Source: Zopfochytrium polystomum (lineage: Eukaryota; Chytridiomycota; Chytridiomycetes; Chytridiales; Chytridiaceae). From it: a stretch of DNA of 64,000 nt. The stretch covers positions 124,001 to 188,000 of the forward strand of contig JAIVFJ010000121.1 of assembly GCA_025765615.1 (NCBI GenBank), written 5' to 3'. Positions 21,556 through 32,110 of the stretch are shown here, piece by piece; position 1 is the stretch's first letter, and each line of letters begins with the position of its first letter. The translations under genes were made by a program, and so were the position numbers. Below the pieces are notes generated by a model. It ran no database searches and was not told the DNA's origin. It saw nothing but the letters and a program-made list of their open reading frames with translations.

Positions 21556-21672
21556 CTGTGTGTGTGTGTTTGTCTGTATATCTCTCTCTTCCTTTCTCTC
21601 TCTCTCTCTCTCGCTCTCTCTCTCGCTCTCTCTCTCCATCTCTCTCTCTCTCTCTCTCTCTAGCTCTCTCGC
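21556..21672. repeat. CT-rich microsatellite upstream of UNG
   Basis: Interrupted CT/GT runs, densest at 21587-21672, ending about 58 bp before the UNG start codon. Such pyrimidine tracts are common in fungal promoters; a regulatory role is possible but not shown. Confidence 0.8.
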
Positions 21673-21729
21673 TCTCTTCTTCTTACTTGTCCTTGTCAAA
21701 ACCCCGAACCAAAACCAAACCAAACTAGA

Positions 21730-23238
21730 ATGGCTCGGACGAAGCAGGTTGCCCGCAAGAATCGCAAGCGCGGGGCCGCCGCCCTCGACGACGATAACAA
21801 CCATGACGATGCCAGCGCTGCTGCCACTGCCGCCACTGCCGCCGCCGAGGGCGCCAGCAGCATAGACGTCGATCCCCCCAGCGACGGCGCGAAAAGGGTC
21901 CGCATGTCCGGCGGCAACGACGACGATAACGGCCAGGCAAAGTCGGATACGACAACGGCCCTGGCCGGCGCGACCTACGCCGACGAGACCGTCTCCATGC
22001 CTACGTCGAAAGGCGGTGCAAAGCCCACCAGTGGAAAGGTGGGGAAGTGCAGGGAGGCTGTGACGGGGTCATCCGCATGATTGCGTCGGCCGAGTGTGCG
22101 GCTGTTTTGTTGGGTTCTGACTTTATGTAGCCTCCCGCAGCAAAATCGTCCAAAGCGCCCTTAAGTTCAAACAGCAGCCTGCACTCTTTCTTCAAGCCGA
22201 TCGATGCCCCTGCCACGTCGAGCAGCAGTCAGAGGAAGCCCCTTTCAGCAGAAGCCTCGGAGCTCCTCAAGCTCGAGCTCGCAAACATGGGGGCGGACTG
22301 GCTGGACGCGTTCCTTCCAGAGATGCAGAAGCCGTATTTTTTGCAGGTAAGTGGTGTCATGGGCGGGTTTTATTCGCGTTACCGTGAAGCACTGACGACT
22401 GTCGTTCTTTTTGCCGGCAGATTAAGCGGAACTTGGAAAAGGAGCGCCTGACGAACCAGGTGTTTCCGGCGGCGGAAGAGATCTACTCATTCACAAAGTA
22501 CCCGCTGGCAGACATCAAAGTTGTCATCTTGGGACAAGGTGCGGAATCGCGAAGCGTCTTTGCCCAAATTTCGACTAACCAACTCTTCAATGAAGATCCC
22601 TACCACGACGTTGGCCAGGCTCATGGTACCGATTGCCCAGTCGTCCTCCATTGACTGTTTCGACTTACTCCTCACCGCTTTGGTTTTGCCGGTTGAAGGT
22701 CTTTGTTTCTCGGTGAAGAAAGGTGTGAAGGTACCGCCGTCGCTCGTCAACATTTACAAGGAAATCAAGGACGAGTACCCTGACTTTGGGATCCCCCAAC
22801 ATGGCTTCTTGGAGGGATGGAGCAAACAAGGTGAGCAGCGTCTGCATGCCCTTTCCCTTTCGTGATTTGAGGATTTCATCCATTTAACTCCTTCTCACCG
22901 CTCATACGGCAGGCGTGCTCCTTCTCAACGCGACGCTTACCGTGCGCGCGCACAACGCCAACTCGCATTCCAAGTGGGGCTGGTCGACGTTCACCGATGC
23001 TATTATCAGCCACATCAGCCGCAACTCGCGCGCAGGGGTTGTGTTCATCCTGTGGGGCGGGAACGCGCGGAAAAAAGTGTCGCTTATCGACAAGAAGAAG
23101 CACTGCGTGCTCGAATCGGCCCATCCGTCACCGCTGTCGGCACATAACGGATTCTTTGGTTGCGGGCACTTTAAAAAGGCGAACGAGTACTTGGAGAGGA
23201 CGGGGAGGGAGGCAATTGAGTGGGGAAGACTGGAGTGA
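21730..23238 (+). CDS. UNG1: uracil-DNA glycosylase, family 1
   Basis: Six exons: 21730-22038, 22131-22346, 22421-22538, 22596-22625, 22699-22830 and 22913-23238 (376 aa, all phases consistent). The enzyme removes uracil from DNA to start base-excision repair. The water-activating loop is split over exons 3 and 4 ([15 protein letters not shown]), the uracil pocket reads [12 protein letters not shown], and the minor-groove/His loop is [16 protein letters not shown]. The N-terminal third is a disordered extension. It begins [15 protein letters not shown], which copies the histone H3 tail and also gives a basic nuclear-localisation stretch. Near residue 120, [10 protein letters not shown] resembles the PCNA-interacting box found at the N-terminus of nuclear UNG2. 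These features suggest nuclear, replication-linked repair. The 30-nt exon 4 is unusually small. Confidence 0.95.
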
Positions 23239-24432
23239 GCGGAAGCTTTGGTTGGGACTTTCTCAGACAATTTCAATGTCTCGTTGCTTTCTTTGCCATC
23301 CTTTTCTTATTGATGGTTCTGCTCCTTTCCCTGCCGATCGCGCAAAAGGAGAAGGGAAAGCGCAAACCTGTTGCGGGTTTGCTTTCTGCCCAACGCCGCC
23401 TCGACGATGGCCACGAAGTGAAGCTCGATTCCCACTCGTGTGGCTTGATCACCACGCCCACTTCCTGGAAGATCCGCACAACAAAGCATTCAGGACACCG
23501 GCTACTGGCGATCGCGACTCCCCGATCGAGCAGCGGAGAACAACGGCAAAAGTCGATGCACCAGAACCGAAGACGTCCCACCCGAAAGGACGCCGCTGTC
23601 CAGCTCCTCGTTGTGGGAAACCCCGGCGCAGTCGCTGACCGCCGCCCGCCGCCGATGGAACGGCTTAACGTGCATCCACCGCCGGTTTGGGCGATCCCAC
23701 CTCAGCTTCCACCGCCGTATCCTCCGCTCCTCTTGTTCGACGACGGCCGCGGCGCCGAGCGGGCGCTCCGCTCCGAGGTGAAGCACTATTTCCTTCCAGC
23801 GGCCCTGCCGCTGGCTTGCTTTTTGACAGACCAAAGCACATCGTAATCGCCCCTCACTCTCCCCCAACTACAAGGGCTTCTTGACGGTCCGACCTGACAG
23901 CAAGCGCTGTCTTGTCGGTTCGCGATGAGGGGCGGGTGTGGGAGGTGCGGCGGCGGCTGCTGGCGGAGGAGGCGGAGGCTGGTCAAAGCGGAGGGTGTTC
24001 TGTGGAGAGCGGTGAGCCGGAATGTCGAGATGGCGGCGAAGGCTGCAGGAGAAAGGTACTGGTGAAGCCGTTGATGCGCGGGTACGTGGAACAAGTTCTG
24101 CGGGAGCGGGTGGTGGTGCCGGAGCCGCCTAAGGTGGCAGAGTGCAGCTGGCGCGAGGGGCGGCGGTATGGGAGGTGGTGGGAAGCAGTCACCCCATCGT
24201 TATGACGTGCTTCAAGTTTTGCGTCTGTGTGTGTGTGCCCGATGTATCGCATTTCTTCTTTCCTACTTTCTTTAATTGAGAGAGCGGGGTAATGTTATTG
24301 ACGCGATTTCAACAGCGGTCGGAGAGGTGCTTCATTCTTGCGCGAAAGGCGTGACGCGATGGCAGTCGTATCTTGTGCGCATCAAGGTCCCAGTGCAGTG
24401 TTTTCGTGGCTGGGCCGCATTCGCTTCTAAAA
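23239..24432. other. region without a confident gene
   Basis: ORFs of 208 aa (23220-23846) and 97 aa (23912-24205) on the plus strand overlap or follow UNG. Their frames change without clear splice sites. A few stretches look protein-like (LVWLDHHAHFLEDPHNKAFR near 23430, and SPNYKGFLTVRPDSKRCLVG near 23860), but I cannot link them to a family. A degraded or multi-exon gene is possible. Confidence 0.35.
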
Positions 24433-25590
24433 ATGGCGGAGTCGTCGGCAGTTGCCTCGGTCCAGGACGATTGCCGCGACTACAACGGCAACGACGACAA
24501 TAAGTACGGTGATGACGAGCGTGCTGCAGCATGGTCACAGTCTGCTTCTCGATCTCCCGCCGACCGTCGTTCTCCGTCCCATCCTGTTGCTCCTCCCCCA
24601 CACGATCTCGTGGCCCTCTCCTCTGCGTCCCATTCCGTTGCTGCCACCGTCGCCGACGCCACCGATAACGCAGTGCCCCGTCCGTCCTGTCTCCAGCAGA
24701 GGCTGTCCATGCCCGTAGACTCTGTGGGTGCATCCGCAATTGCCTTCGCCGTCGCGAGCCTCCGTCGTTTCGACGGCCAGCGAGGGTACTTCGATCGATT
24801 CATTTACGAGCGGGAACGGACCAGCCGAGAGCTAATGCGGTTGTAGAGCCAAGTGCCCTGGCGCCGGCTGTGGCCGGCGTTCCCATCCGCCGCGATGATC
24901 CTCGACCGCTTTGCGATCGGATCGGTCTATCTCTTTCTGAGTGGTAAAATGGGAGCGATTAATTCCGACCGAGAAATCAAGACGATGACTTTGAAAGCGG
25001 CACAAATTGCCCTCGCGCATTTTCCCTATTACGAGCCAACGGTATCTCCGTGCGGTGACTGCTTCCACGAAGACTCTCTCTTCCGTGCAGCAGCCACTGC
25101 CAATGATCTGCCGCTTTTTGAAGCAGCAGTGCAGGCCCGCCGGAACTGGGCGTGGTGGTATCTCCGTGAAGGCGACGAGCTCGACGAAACCAACTTTTAC
25201 GCGGGAGCCTTCTACATTGCGGTGACTAACGGGAGCATCGACGTAGTGCGGTACTTTCTATCGGCGCACACCTCGCCTTTTGTCACCGACTCAACTTTAG
25301 GTGCTGGCGGTGACGGGATGGTCGACGAAAACATGCTGGCGCAAAACAACGCCCACCAGCCGCCCTGGGTGTTCCTGTCGACCCACTTTCAAACAGCATG
25401 CCGTTGGCGCAAGACAGCTGTAGTCCGCAACTTCCTCCCCGCGGCCATCACCGATATCGTCCACCTCCTCCTCGACCACATCCCCACTACTGCAATCTCC
25501 TCAACAGCCAGCAACTGCAACGCGCTCGTCGCCGCCACGTCTTGCGGTATGGCCACCACCCTGGAGCGAGTGCTGGGAGGAGTGGGATGA
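24433..25590 (+). pseudogene. ankyrin-like protein interrupted by one in-frame TAG
   Basis: Two ORFs in the same frame are separated by a single TAG at 24844-24846. The first (138 aa from ATG 24433) is acidic then Ser/Pro-rich. The second reads PWRRLWPAFPSAAMILDRF and then repeat-like segments: DSLFRAAATANDLPLFEAAV, FYIAVTNGSIDVVRYFLSAH, and a third ending GMATTLERVL. These have the ankyrin pattern (A at helix 1, followed by VxxLL), but lack the Trp-Trp signature of the other ankyrin genes here. TAG ends several intact genes in this window, so it is a normal stop and not a reassigned codon. The break may be a nonsense mutation, or the stop may lie in an unrecognised intron. Confidence 0.5.
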
Positions 25591-26813
25591 TGCAATGGGA
25601 AGATGAGCAAGCAGTTCGATGCCGGCTGGAAAACGAAACTGATCGTAGAGGCGATACTGCATGGGATGAGCATTGGGAAGATGGAAGGGACGACGAATGG
25701 GACGATGGCAATTCAGATGCTTCCCTCAAACAGTATGGAAGGAGAAAAACACACAGACGTGATAAAAAGAAGGAGAGCAGAGGGAGGTTTTTAGCTTGAA
25801 TATGGTTGCAATCGGCATCAACTGTGCTTGCAATCGGCATCAACTGTGCTTGCGTGCGTAACGATTGAACAGCGCCAAAGAGCACCCACACAACCATCAC
25901 TTAATCGCTTCTTCGTGTTGACGTCTTGATATTTGCTGACTGGCCAAACGGAATCTTCCTTCCTTGTGTCGACGACTTCCAACCTGAACATGTGCCGTAC
26001 GTCAAAAGAATCATTCATTGTAACTGTGAAATCTACTGCTTACCGCTTTCAGCATTTATGAGCGAGGTAAGGTGCATTGGGAAAGCGATAGGATCGGAAC
26101 ATGTTCTCCTCGTCCCATGGATGCTGGCTACGTAATACATAAATTGAAAAACACGATGCGAAGATTGGTGCTCCCGCGGTGTCCTGCGGGTGCCAGCCAC
26201 GAAGTGTTGCCAGAAGTCTCTCGCTCCCAAAACAGCGTCCCCAACAAGGCGACGAAATTTCAAATTGATGTAAGTTTAGCACCATTTTGTGGCTGGGGAG
26301 CATTCCCCGTCATCATCGGAGTTCACCTCGACTCTGACGACGACGGCGATGACGACGACGAGCACGCCGAGGCGTGGCCCCAACCTGCTTCTTGATCTGC
26401 CGCTGGCAGAAGTTCTCCGCCCGATCCAAGGGCACCTTCCTCCACGCGATTAGGGAGAGTCATTCTGTTTTCGCTTGGTTGCCAGCAAAAGAGGGATCTG
26501 ATGAAATAGATCGGTTGCATGTCGTTGGATCTTGTGTATGCGTGTGCGCGCGCGCGTCCTGCAAGGCTTTTGTGCTAGGGTTCATATAATCGCGTATCGG
26601 CTTCGTTCATGTAATTCACTTAGAGATCGGATGGAATCCGTTATGCCAAGTCGAATCGACTTTCCGTTGGAACGAGGGCCTTCGAGAATCCCGTCCCTCC
26701 CCCACTACCTCGATGGCCGCGAGGTGAAGCAGGCTTTGCACGAGGTGAGAGTGCCAGTAAACTAAATAGAAAACTCTCCACATGACGCGTACTGTACTAT
26801 CGGGACGATCAAA
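25591..26813. other. region without a confident gene
   Basis: Short ORFs only. The plus frame 25803-26135 and the frame 26072-26395 (ending in an Asp-rich stretch HLDSDDDGDDDDEHAEAW) are open but unrecognised. A perfect 22-bp tandem duplication sits at 25807-25850. Confidence 0.4.
25807..25850. repeat. 22-bp perfect tandem duplication
   Basis: The unit beginning TGCAATCGGCATCAACTG occurs twice head to tail. It is probably a replication-slippage product; no function implied. Confidence 0.85.
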
Positions 26814-27239
26814 ATGGATAACGACGGCTGTTCATTTGTGGCTATAAGGACCTTTCCAGAAAAATTGGTGCTATGTGACGCTGCCTCTGCCATTCCTGAC
26901 GATGAGCTTCCAACAACTGGCCGTACCCCTTGTTTTGCGACTGATGAAGTGAAGGCATTTCGCCATGCAAATGCCATCCCTCCGCTCAAGGCTTCGCACC
27001 CGCACAAATCCAGCGGCATCGATGTGGCGAGAACATCTTCTCGGTTTTATCATCCAGTTCTATCTGAGTACGAGCTGCTACTGAAAGCGGTAGCCAATCA
27101 GCTTCTGTCCGTGCAGAAAGTGGCGGCGCACAGGAAAGACGGATACCACAGAAGAAAGAAGGGTTCGATTTGGCTGACCGGCGTCGACATGAGGGACGCC
27201 ATCGCGCCGGCGACGGAACATCAAGTACTTGGCCGATAA
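26814..27239 (+). CDS. hypothetical protein, 141 aa
   Basis: Open from ATG 26814 (MDNDGCSFVAIRTFPEKL) to TAA 27237-27239. I do not recognise a family, and there is no signal peptide or membrane segment. A Lys/Arg-rich stretch (HRKDGYHRRKKGS) near residue 110 could be a nuclear signal or chance. Coding status is uncertain because the region around it holds no recognised genes. Confidence 0.3.
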   Translation: MDNDGCSFVAIRTFPEKLVLCDAASAIPDDELPTTGRTPCFATDEVKAFRHANAIPPLKASHPHKSSGIDVARTSSRFYHPVLSEYELLLKAVANQLLSVQKVAAHRKDGYHRRKKGSIWLTGVDMRDAIAPATEHQVLGR

Positions 27240-27755
27240 ACTGAATCGCTCTCGGCGCTGCGCTTAGGCCGGTCGGCCGCATTCGTCGATGGCGTCGTGA
27301 GCAAAGGGGATGACGCCACGTCCACGTGACTCCCGCTGATTGTGCCCGCGCCACCCACCCGACAGGACCACGGGAACCGAACGCCACTCGTGGCGGGGCC
27401 TTACCCTTTTCCTCTCCCTTTTCCCCCCAATTCGCGGGGTCGATTTCTCCCACCGTCAGCAGATCCGACGGGCTCTTGCGAAAGGCGAAGCCAGCGGGAA
27501 AGAAACGTTTCAATTATCTTGCTGTCATTATTTGAGCCTGCACCCCGCACACTCACCCACCCAACAAGCAAGGACGGTGGAAAGCGAGAGAGAGAGACGG
27601 AGGAAAAGGACATGAGCGCGCTTGACCATATACGCTTGGTCTTGCAAAGGAGAAAGTCGAGAGAAGTGAGAAGAGACGAACGGATGCAGACGAAAAGAGA
27701 ACAGAAGTTGTCTCGGAAAGGAGGCTCGCGAGTTCACCCCATCCCATCCGTTCTG

Positions 27756-28393
27756 TCAGGACTCGAAGGTGTGGAAGTAGAGATGATCGTGGGCTTGGGC
27801 GTTGTAGAGCTTGTACTGGAAAGTTGGACGAATGGAAGTCAAGGAGATTGTCTGGCGTCAACGACGCACCACCGCCACGAATCTCTTTCTCTCACGCGCA
27901 CGGCTTTAACGTACACGGGTCACCAACTCAGACCGACGCAAACTCGCTTACACGACCCCGCTGAATCAGCCACTCCTCTTCATGCCCTCTCCTCTCCGAC
28001 ACTCACCAGCTGCATGGTCCTCGCCCTCGTGTTGGCGGCTGCGCCGACGGCCTCGGCGGCCGCCTTGAGGGTCATGGGCTCCAGCCGCGGAGTCAAGAGC
28101 GTCGGGGCGTCCGGCGACGTGGGAGCGGCCCTTGCCCGTTGCCCGGCCCCTGCCCCCGCCCGTGCCCGTGCCGCCGTGGGTGGCGGCGCGAGGACGGAGA
28201 CGGCGTTGGCGATCAGGCTCGTTTCGGAGTCAGTGGGCGGCGGCGGCATGCTGAGCGAGCTTGTCGAGTCGGCGTGCTGCAGAAGAAGCGGGGAGGAAGA
28301 GGTGAAGGGCTTGAGGGGGCTGGCGAGCGCCGCGGCGGCTGTGGAGGACGAAGACGAGGACGGGGACGGTTCTGGTCCAACTGACGCAACCAT
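27756..28393 (-). CDS. hypothetical two-exon protein with Ser/Ala-rich N-terminus
   Basis: Minus-strand model: exon 1 28393-28007 and exon 2 27815-27756, with a 191-bp intron bounded by GTGAGT and CCAG, both in phase 0 (148 aa). The product is Ser/Pro/Ala-rich (MVASVGPEPSPSSSSSSTAA) and ends YKLYNAQAHDHLYFHTFES. The last segment faintly recalls the YRLYNxxTxDHFYT motif of a domain of unknown function found in fungal and bacterial surface proteins; this is a weak resemblance. The sense-strand A tract immediately upstream of the ATG, also seen at other genes here, supports this orientation. A long plus-strand ORF over the same region is rejected because it translates the homopolymer. Confidence 0.35.
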
Positions 28394-28409
28394 GCTGACG
28401 TTTTTGGCT

Positions 28410-28410
<1 letters not shown>

Positions 28411-28447
<37 letters not shown>
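28411..28447. repeat. T37 homopolymer
   Basis: An uninterrupted T tract on the plus strand, that is an A tract immediately upstream of the minus-strand start codon at 28393. Confidence 0.95.
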
Positions 28448-28855
28448 CTCCTCCCTTTTTTTCCCTTCAGTATTCCCTCTTTTCTTCTATTTTTGGAAGG
28501 CTCCCGGCCTTCGGAGAAAACCGGGTGGTGCTGAGTCGAAGGCAAAGAATGGGGCAGCGCTCGTGGAGGCGGAGGGGGAGGAAACTCGTTCGTTAAAACT
28601 TCTATATAGCAGGCCAAGACGGCAGCGGTGATATAGGCGATGGCCGGACGCTGACGACAAGCTCTGCTTTCGCTTGATTGATTTCGCAGAATATGGTCGC
28701 CACTTTCCCCAAAGCGACAAGCATAGTCATAGAACGTCGCTTGACAAGAATCCGACAAAAATACTACATACGACATTTTAACCTGCTTTTCGAACGTCGC
28801 CGGCGACGGGCACCATTTGTTCATGACGCTCCACACCGCCATGTGATGTGCGTCC

Positions 28856-29101
28856 TGAAAGAAATGACTGCTGCTGTTTGTGGATGGTGGTGAACTACTC
28901 TGGTGGACTTCTCTCTTGTGATGGTGAAGCTGAGATGGGAGACTGTTGTACAATGTATGTTGTTTGGCTTTATACAAAATTGTGACAAAGACCAGGTGAC
29001 AAAAAATGCACCAAATCCTCATCACTGTTGGTGCTCCCATGCACCACAGTGTGAGGTGTTGCTCCTGCACACTGCTTACTGCAAAAACTCAAAATCTAAC
29101 A
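28856..29101 (-). mobile_element. solo LTR, family B
   Basis: A 246-bp element reading TGTTAG to TTTCTTTCA on the minus strand, the same length as the LTR at 41132-41377. Flanks are CGTCC on the left (28851-28855) and CATCC on the right (29102-29106), a five-base target duplication with one mismatch. No internal sequence adjoins it, so it is a solo LTR left by LTR-LTR recombination. It carries the TACAAAATTGTGAC segment (28973-28986, plus-strand reading). Confidence 0.88.
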
Positions 29102-29292
29102 CATCCTTGTCGCATTTCGTCAACAACCCCCCTGTCGGCGCCGTCTTTGTTATGTTGCTAACAGTTCGAATGCAAACGTCAACTTTGCACAGATGTTCGC
29201 TATCGCGTTCCTGTACTTGGACTGCGTACTCAGAGTGAAAGACCGACGCAGCCGATTTTGCCACGCACGTAAAAGAGTCGACAGTCACTGCC

Positions 29293-30977
29293 GTGTCAGA
29301 AGTGTTGATTGATGCGCTCCACAGATTTTGTCGCTATAGGAGAGTCTCGTGTGCGGAGGAGCTCCACTGGGTATCTATGTTTGCTGCTCGGTGTGGGCTG
29401 TTGAGCAACTCCTCCAAATTTTTCCAGCTACTGGTTTTCTCCTGCAACAGAATCATCACTACACACAACAAAATGTTGTCTAACCTAAACTCGTTTGTTC
29501 GCATGTTCACTGGCAAGACGCTGACAGAATTCAATGACTTTATTTGCAACCTTCAGATCAAGGTTATTGGCGAAAAGGGAATTCAGAACCTAGCGTGGAC
29601 AGACCTATTCCACCACAAGGCCAACGATCACCACATGGAAAGGGACTTTCGTGACTGCCGCAAACCAGGAGTCACCCATAGGCCGGAGCCAAAGGCTACC
29701 TCAATCCATCGACGTCTTGGAAGAGTTGAAGGCACTGGGTGCGAGTTCTGTGCAGAGATTCCAAGCTTGGCCACCAACACACACACGCACAAGTCTAAGC
29801 ACTGCCTGCACATGCGCCAAGCCAATGCCATCTCAGCCAGGCTCGAAATGCTGCACTTCACACTTGCTCAACCAAACCATGCTTCAGCCTCAGCAACTGT
29901 GGCTGTACCGCAAGCAACTCTTGTTCTTTTCTCTGGATTCCACCCTCAACCTGCTACAGGAGGGCCTTCTGTTTCTTCTCCTTCTCAAATAAATGGTCCC
30001 TCTCGCTTCTACTTCTTTGTGAACACTACAACAGTGAGCTCATCACACACAGGCATATCCCCTCTTCCATACATGATCGATTCTGGAGCGGTACCCACAA
30101 TGATCTCACAACGAGAGCAATTCACTGAGTACCAACGATTTGAAACTGAACACCATGCCCACCTAGCAGATGACCATGAATGCCGCATCGAAGGAATTGG
30201 ATCTGTCACTCTCACTTTTCCTGGTTTTGGTGTGGTGCTCCGAAATGTGCTTCATGTCCCATCACTCAAGGAACCGCTCCTCTCTGTGTGGCGTGTCCTC
30301 CAAGATCCAACTGCTGGAATGCTATTCACTCAAGATTCTGTCTTTCTTCTTGATCTTGCTACACCCGCATATCAACACGGCATCAAGATTGGTGAACGAT
30401 GTGACAGCCTTTACTATCTCATCCCAGTCCAGCACCCAGCTGTGCAAGAGGAAAATTTCAGTTGAGCCCATTGCCTACGCATCACCAGCAACTGCACGTG
30501 ACCTTTGGCACTGACATTTGGCCACATCCACCAAGAGCAAGTACGCGAAACTCTCAAGTCTGGTGATATCGATGGTGCTCCTGCTCCACCACCAACAACA
30601 CGCAAGCCTTGCCTCATTTTGCTATATGGCAAAGATGCGCTGGCAACACCTCTTGGCCTGACGATGACAACTATGGCTCAAACCCTGACACATTTGCTGT
30701 TGTCCTGGGCAAAGATGAAGAAGACGAACCTGAAGAGAGCCTAGCTCCATCAGCAGACTGCAGAGCAGCATCCATCAACACTGAACTGGAACCTGTCATG
30801 AATCACCAATTCCACCATCTGTCATTGTCAACATCAAAGATGCACCAACTGGACTTCGCAAACCACTTGCAAACTCAGGTGAGTACCACAGCACGGATGT
30901 CAACACAGCCTACCTGTATGCTTTTCTCAAAGTTATCTACAGGCATCCACCAAAAGGCCACGAGCAATTCACTCCAG
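29293..30977 (+). pseudogene. Ty1/copia gag-pol fragment (protease, pre-integrase and RT start)
   Basis: The ORF 29293-30465 carries an aspartic protease region (PYMIDSGAVPTMIS, then IEGIGSVTLTFPG and VLRNVLHVPSLKEPLLSVWR), typical of copia elements. After a frame change the GAG-pre-integrase signature ATARDLWH appears at about 30490. Near 30885-30975 the beginning of the reverse transcriptase reads STDVNTAYLYAFLKVIYRHP. The integrase core between is missing or scrambled. The RT is interrupted at 30982 by a solo LTR of family A and resumes at 31215. The element is therefore old, internally deleted and inactive. The N-terminal part of the ORF is not clearly gag. Confidence 0.75.
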
Positions 30978-30981
30978 ATGG

Positions 30982-31214
30982 TGAATGAAAGAATTCGCTA
31001 TGATGGCTGATTGATGGGTTGGGCTGCTGTGGTGTACACTACTGAAGGTGGTGGTGGTGGGGGGTTGATCTTGGCTTCTGTCAGTCTTGTGTTTGTCTTT
31101 ATACAAAACTGTTACAAGGACCATCACTTGCAAAATGCTGCAAGTTATCCTTGCGGAGCAGTATCAGGTGAAAGCTCCTGCACACTGCTTACACCAAAAG
31201 ACCCAAAACTAACA
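30982..31214 (-). mobile_element. solo LTR, family A, inserted in reverse transcriptase
   Basis: A 233-bp LTR on the minus strand, TGTTAGTTTTGGG to TTTCATTCA, flanked by perfect GATGG target duplications at 30977-30981 and 31215-31219. It splits the RT gene of the surrounding copia element. The mirror copy of the site at 46700 keeps the same GATGG (as CCATC) on one side, but there the LTR is followed by family A internal sequence. Confidence 0.9.
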
Positions 31215-32110
31215 GATGGAAAGAAACTATTCTGCAAACTCCTCAAGAGCTGCTATGGACTCCATCAATCTGGACACAACTGGTTCCTGACGCTTGCAAG
31301 TTCATTGTCGAGAAACTCAGCTTCATCTCTTGCTGAACCCTGCCTCTTCTTTCGAGTAGACCCTCAGCAGCAAATGTTTGAAATTATCTTTGTTTTTGTT
31401 GATGACATTAATGTCATGGCCAATACCCAGCTCTCGTCACAAAAATTGAGGATAGTTTTCGCACTGAGTACAGCATGTCTCTTGAGAAACCACTGTCAGC
31501 CAAGTATTCACATCCACCTCAAGTGCAACGCAGAAGGCATTTGGATCGGCCAAGACGAATACACCAGGACAATTCTCACTGAAGAGAAAATGTGGGATGA
31601 CCTGGGATAACGCATTCAACCCCAATGTCTATCACCTTTATGCATGACGAAACGTCGATCAAACTCAGCAAAGAGCGACTCAAGCTGGTAGCGATCCACA
31701 CTCATGAATTTCAAAACCTCGCAACACAAACTCGACTAGATATGGCATTTGCAACAAATGTGCCTCTCCCTGTTCCAGCTGAAACCATGCCAGTGCCATC
31801 GCAATGCACTCTGCCCAGCTGCTTTGTTACCTCCGAGGCACCTGGGACTACGGATTATTCTACAGGCAAAGCCACAAGCCGCTACGGCTCTTCACAAATG
31901 ACACCCTTGAACCAGTTGCATACGCTATGATGCATCCTATGGGGGCAAACCTGGAGACCGCACATCGCTCACTGGATATGTCTTTTTGCTCATGGGTGCT
32001 GCTGTCTCTTGGGTCTCACGCAAACGACATCGAGTATCACTATCCTCCACAGAAGCAGAATACTACTCACTTTCTGTAGCCTTCCAAGAAGCACAATCTT
32101 GGCTCACTGG
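31215..32110 (+). pseudogene. copia reverse transcriptase and RNase H fragment
   Basis: RT resumes after the LTR with DGKKLFCKLLKSCYGLHQSG and reaches the catalytic block IIFVFVDDINVMAN (Asp-Asp). Frames then change, and RNase H motifs follow near 31930-32090: DASYGGKPGDRTSLTGYVFL and VSLSSTEAEYYSLSVAFQEA. Downstream the RNase H is fused without linker or LTR to the middle of a gag gene, so two elements have been joined by deletion. The copy in the right arm keeps RNase H in a longer single frame (46154-45756, minus). Confidence 0.85.

Noticed and set aside
21730..22080. A histone H3 gene or fusion
   Set aside because: Similarity stops after about ten residues; the rest is a low-complexity linker followed by UNG, with no histone fold.
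24844..24846. UAG as a reassigned sense codon
   Set aside because: TAG ends the RGS, both arrestin-like and the protease genes, so it works as a stop here; the in-frame TAGs at 15615 and 24844 occur in decayed or doubtful genes.
27342..28631. A 429-aa plus-strand ORF
   Set aside because: It translates the T37 tract into a Phe run and shows no domain; the minus-strand two-exon model with an upstream A tract fits local gene structure better.
29293..30465. A 390-aa ORF as a host gene
   Set aside because: It carries the copia protease block with IDSGA and LLSVWRVL and is followed by pre-integrase and RT remnants.
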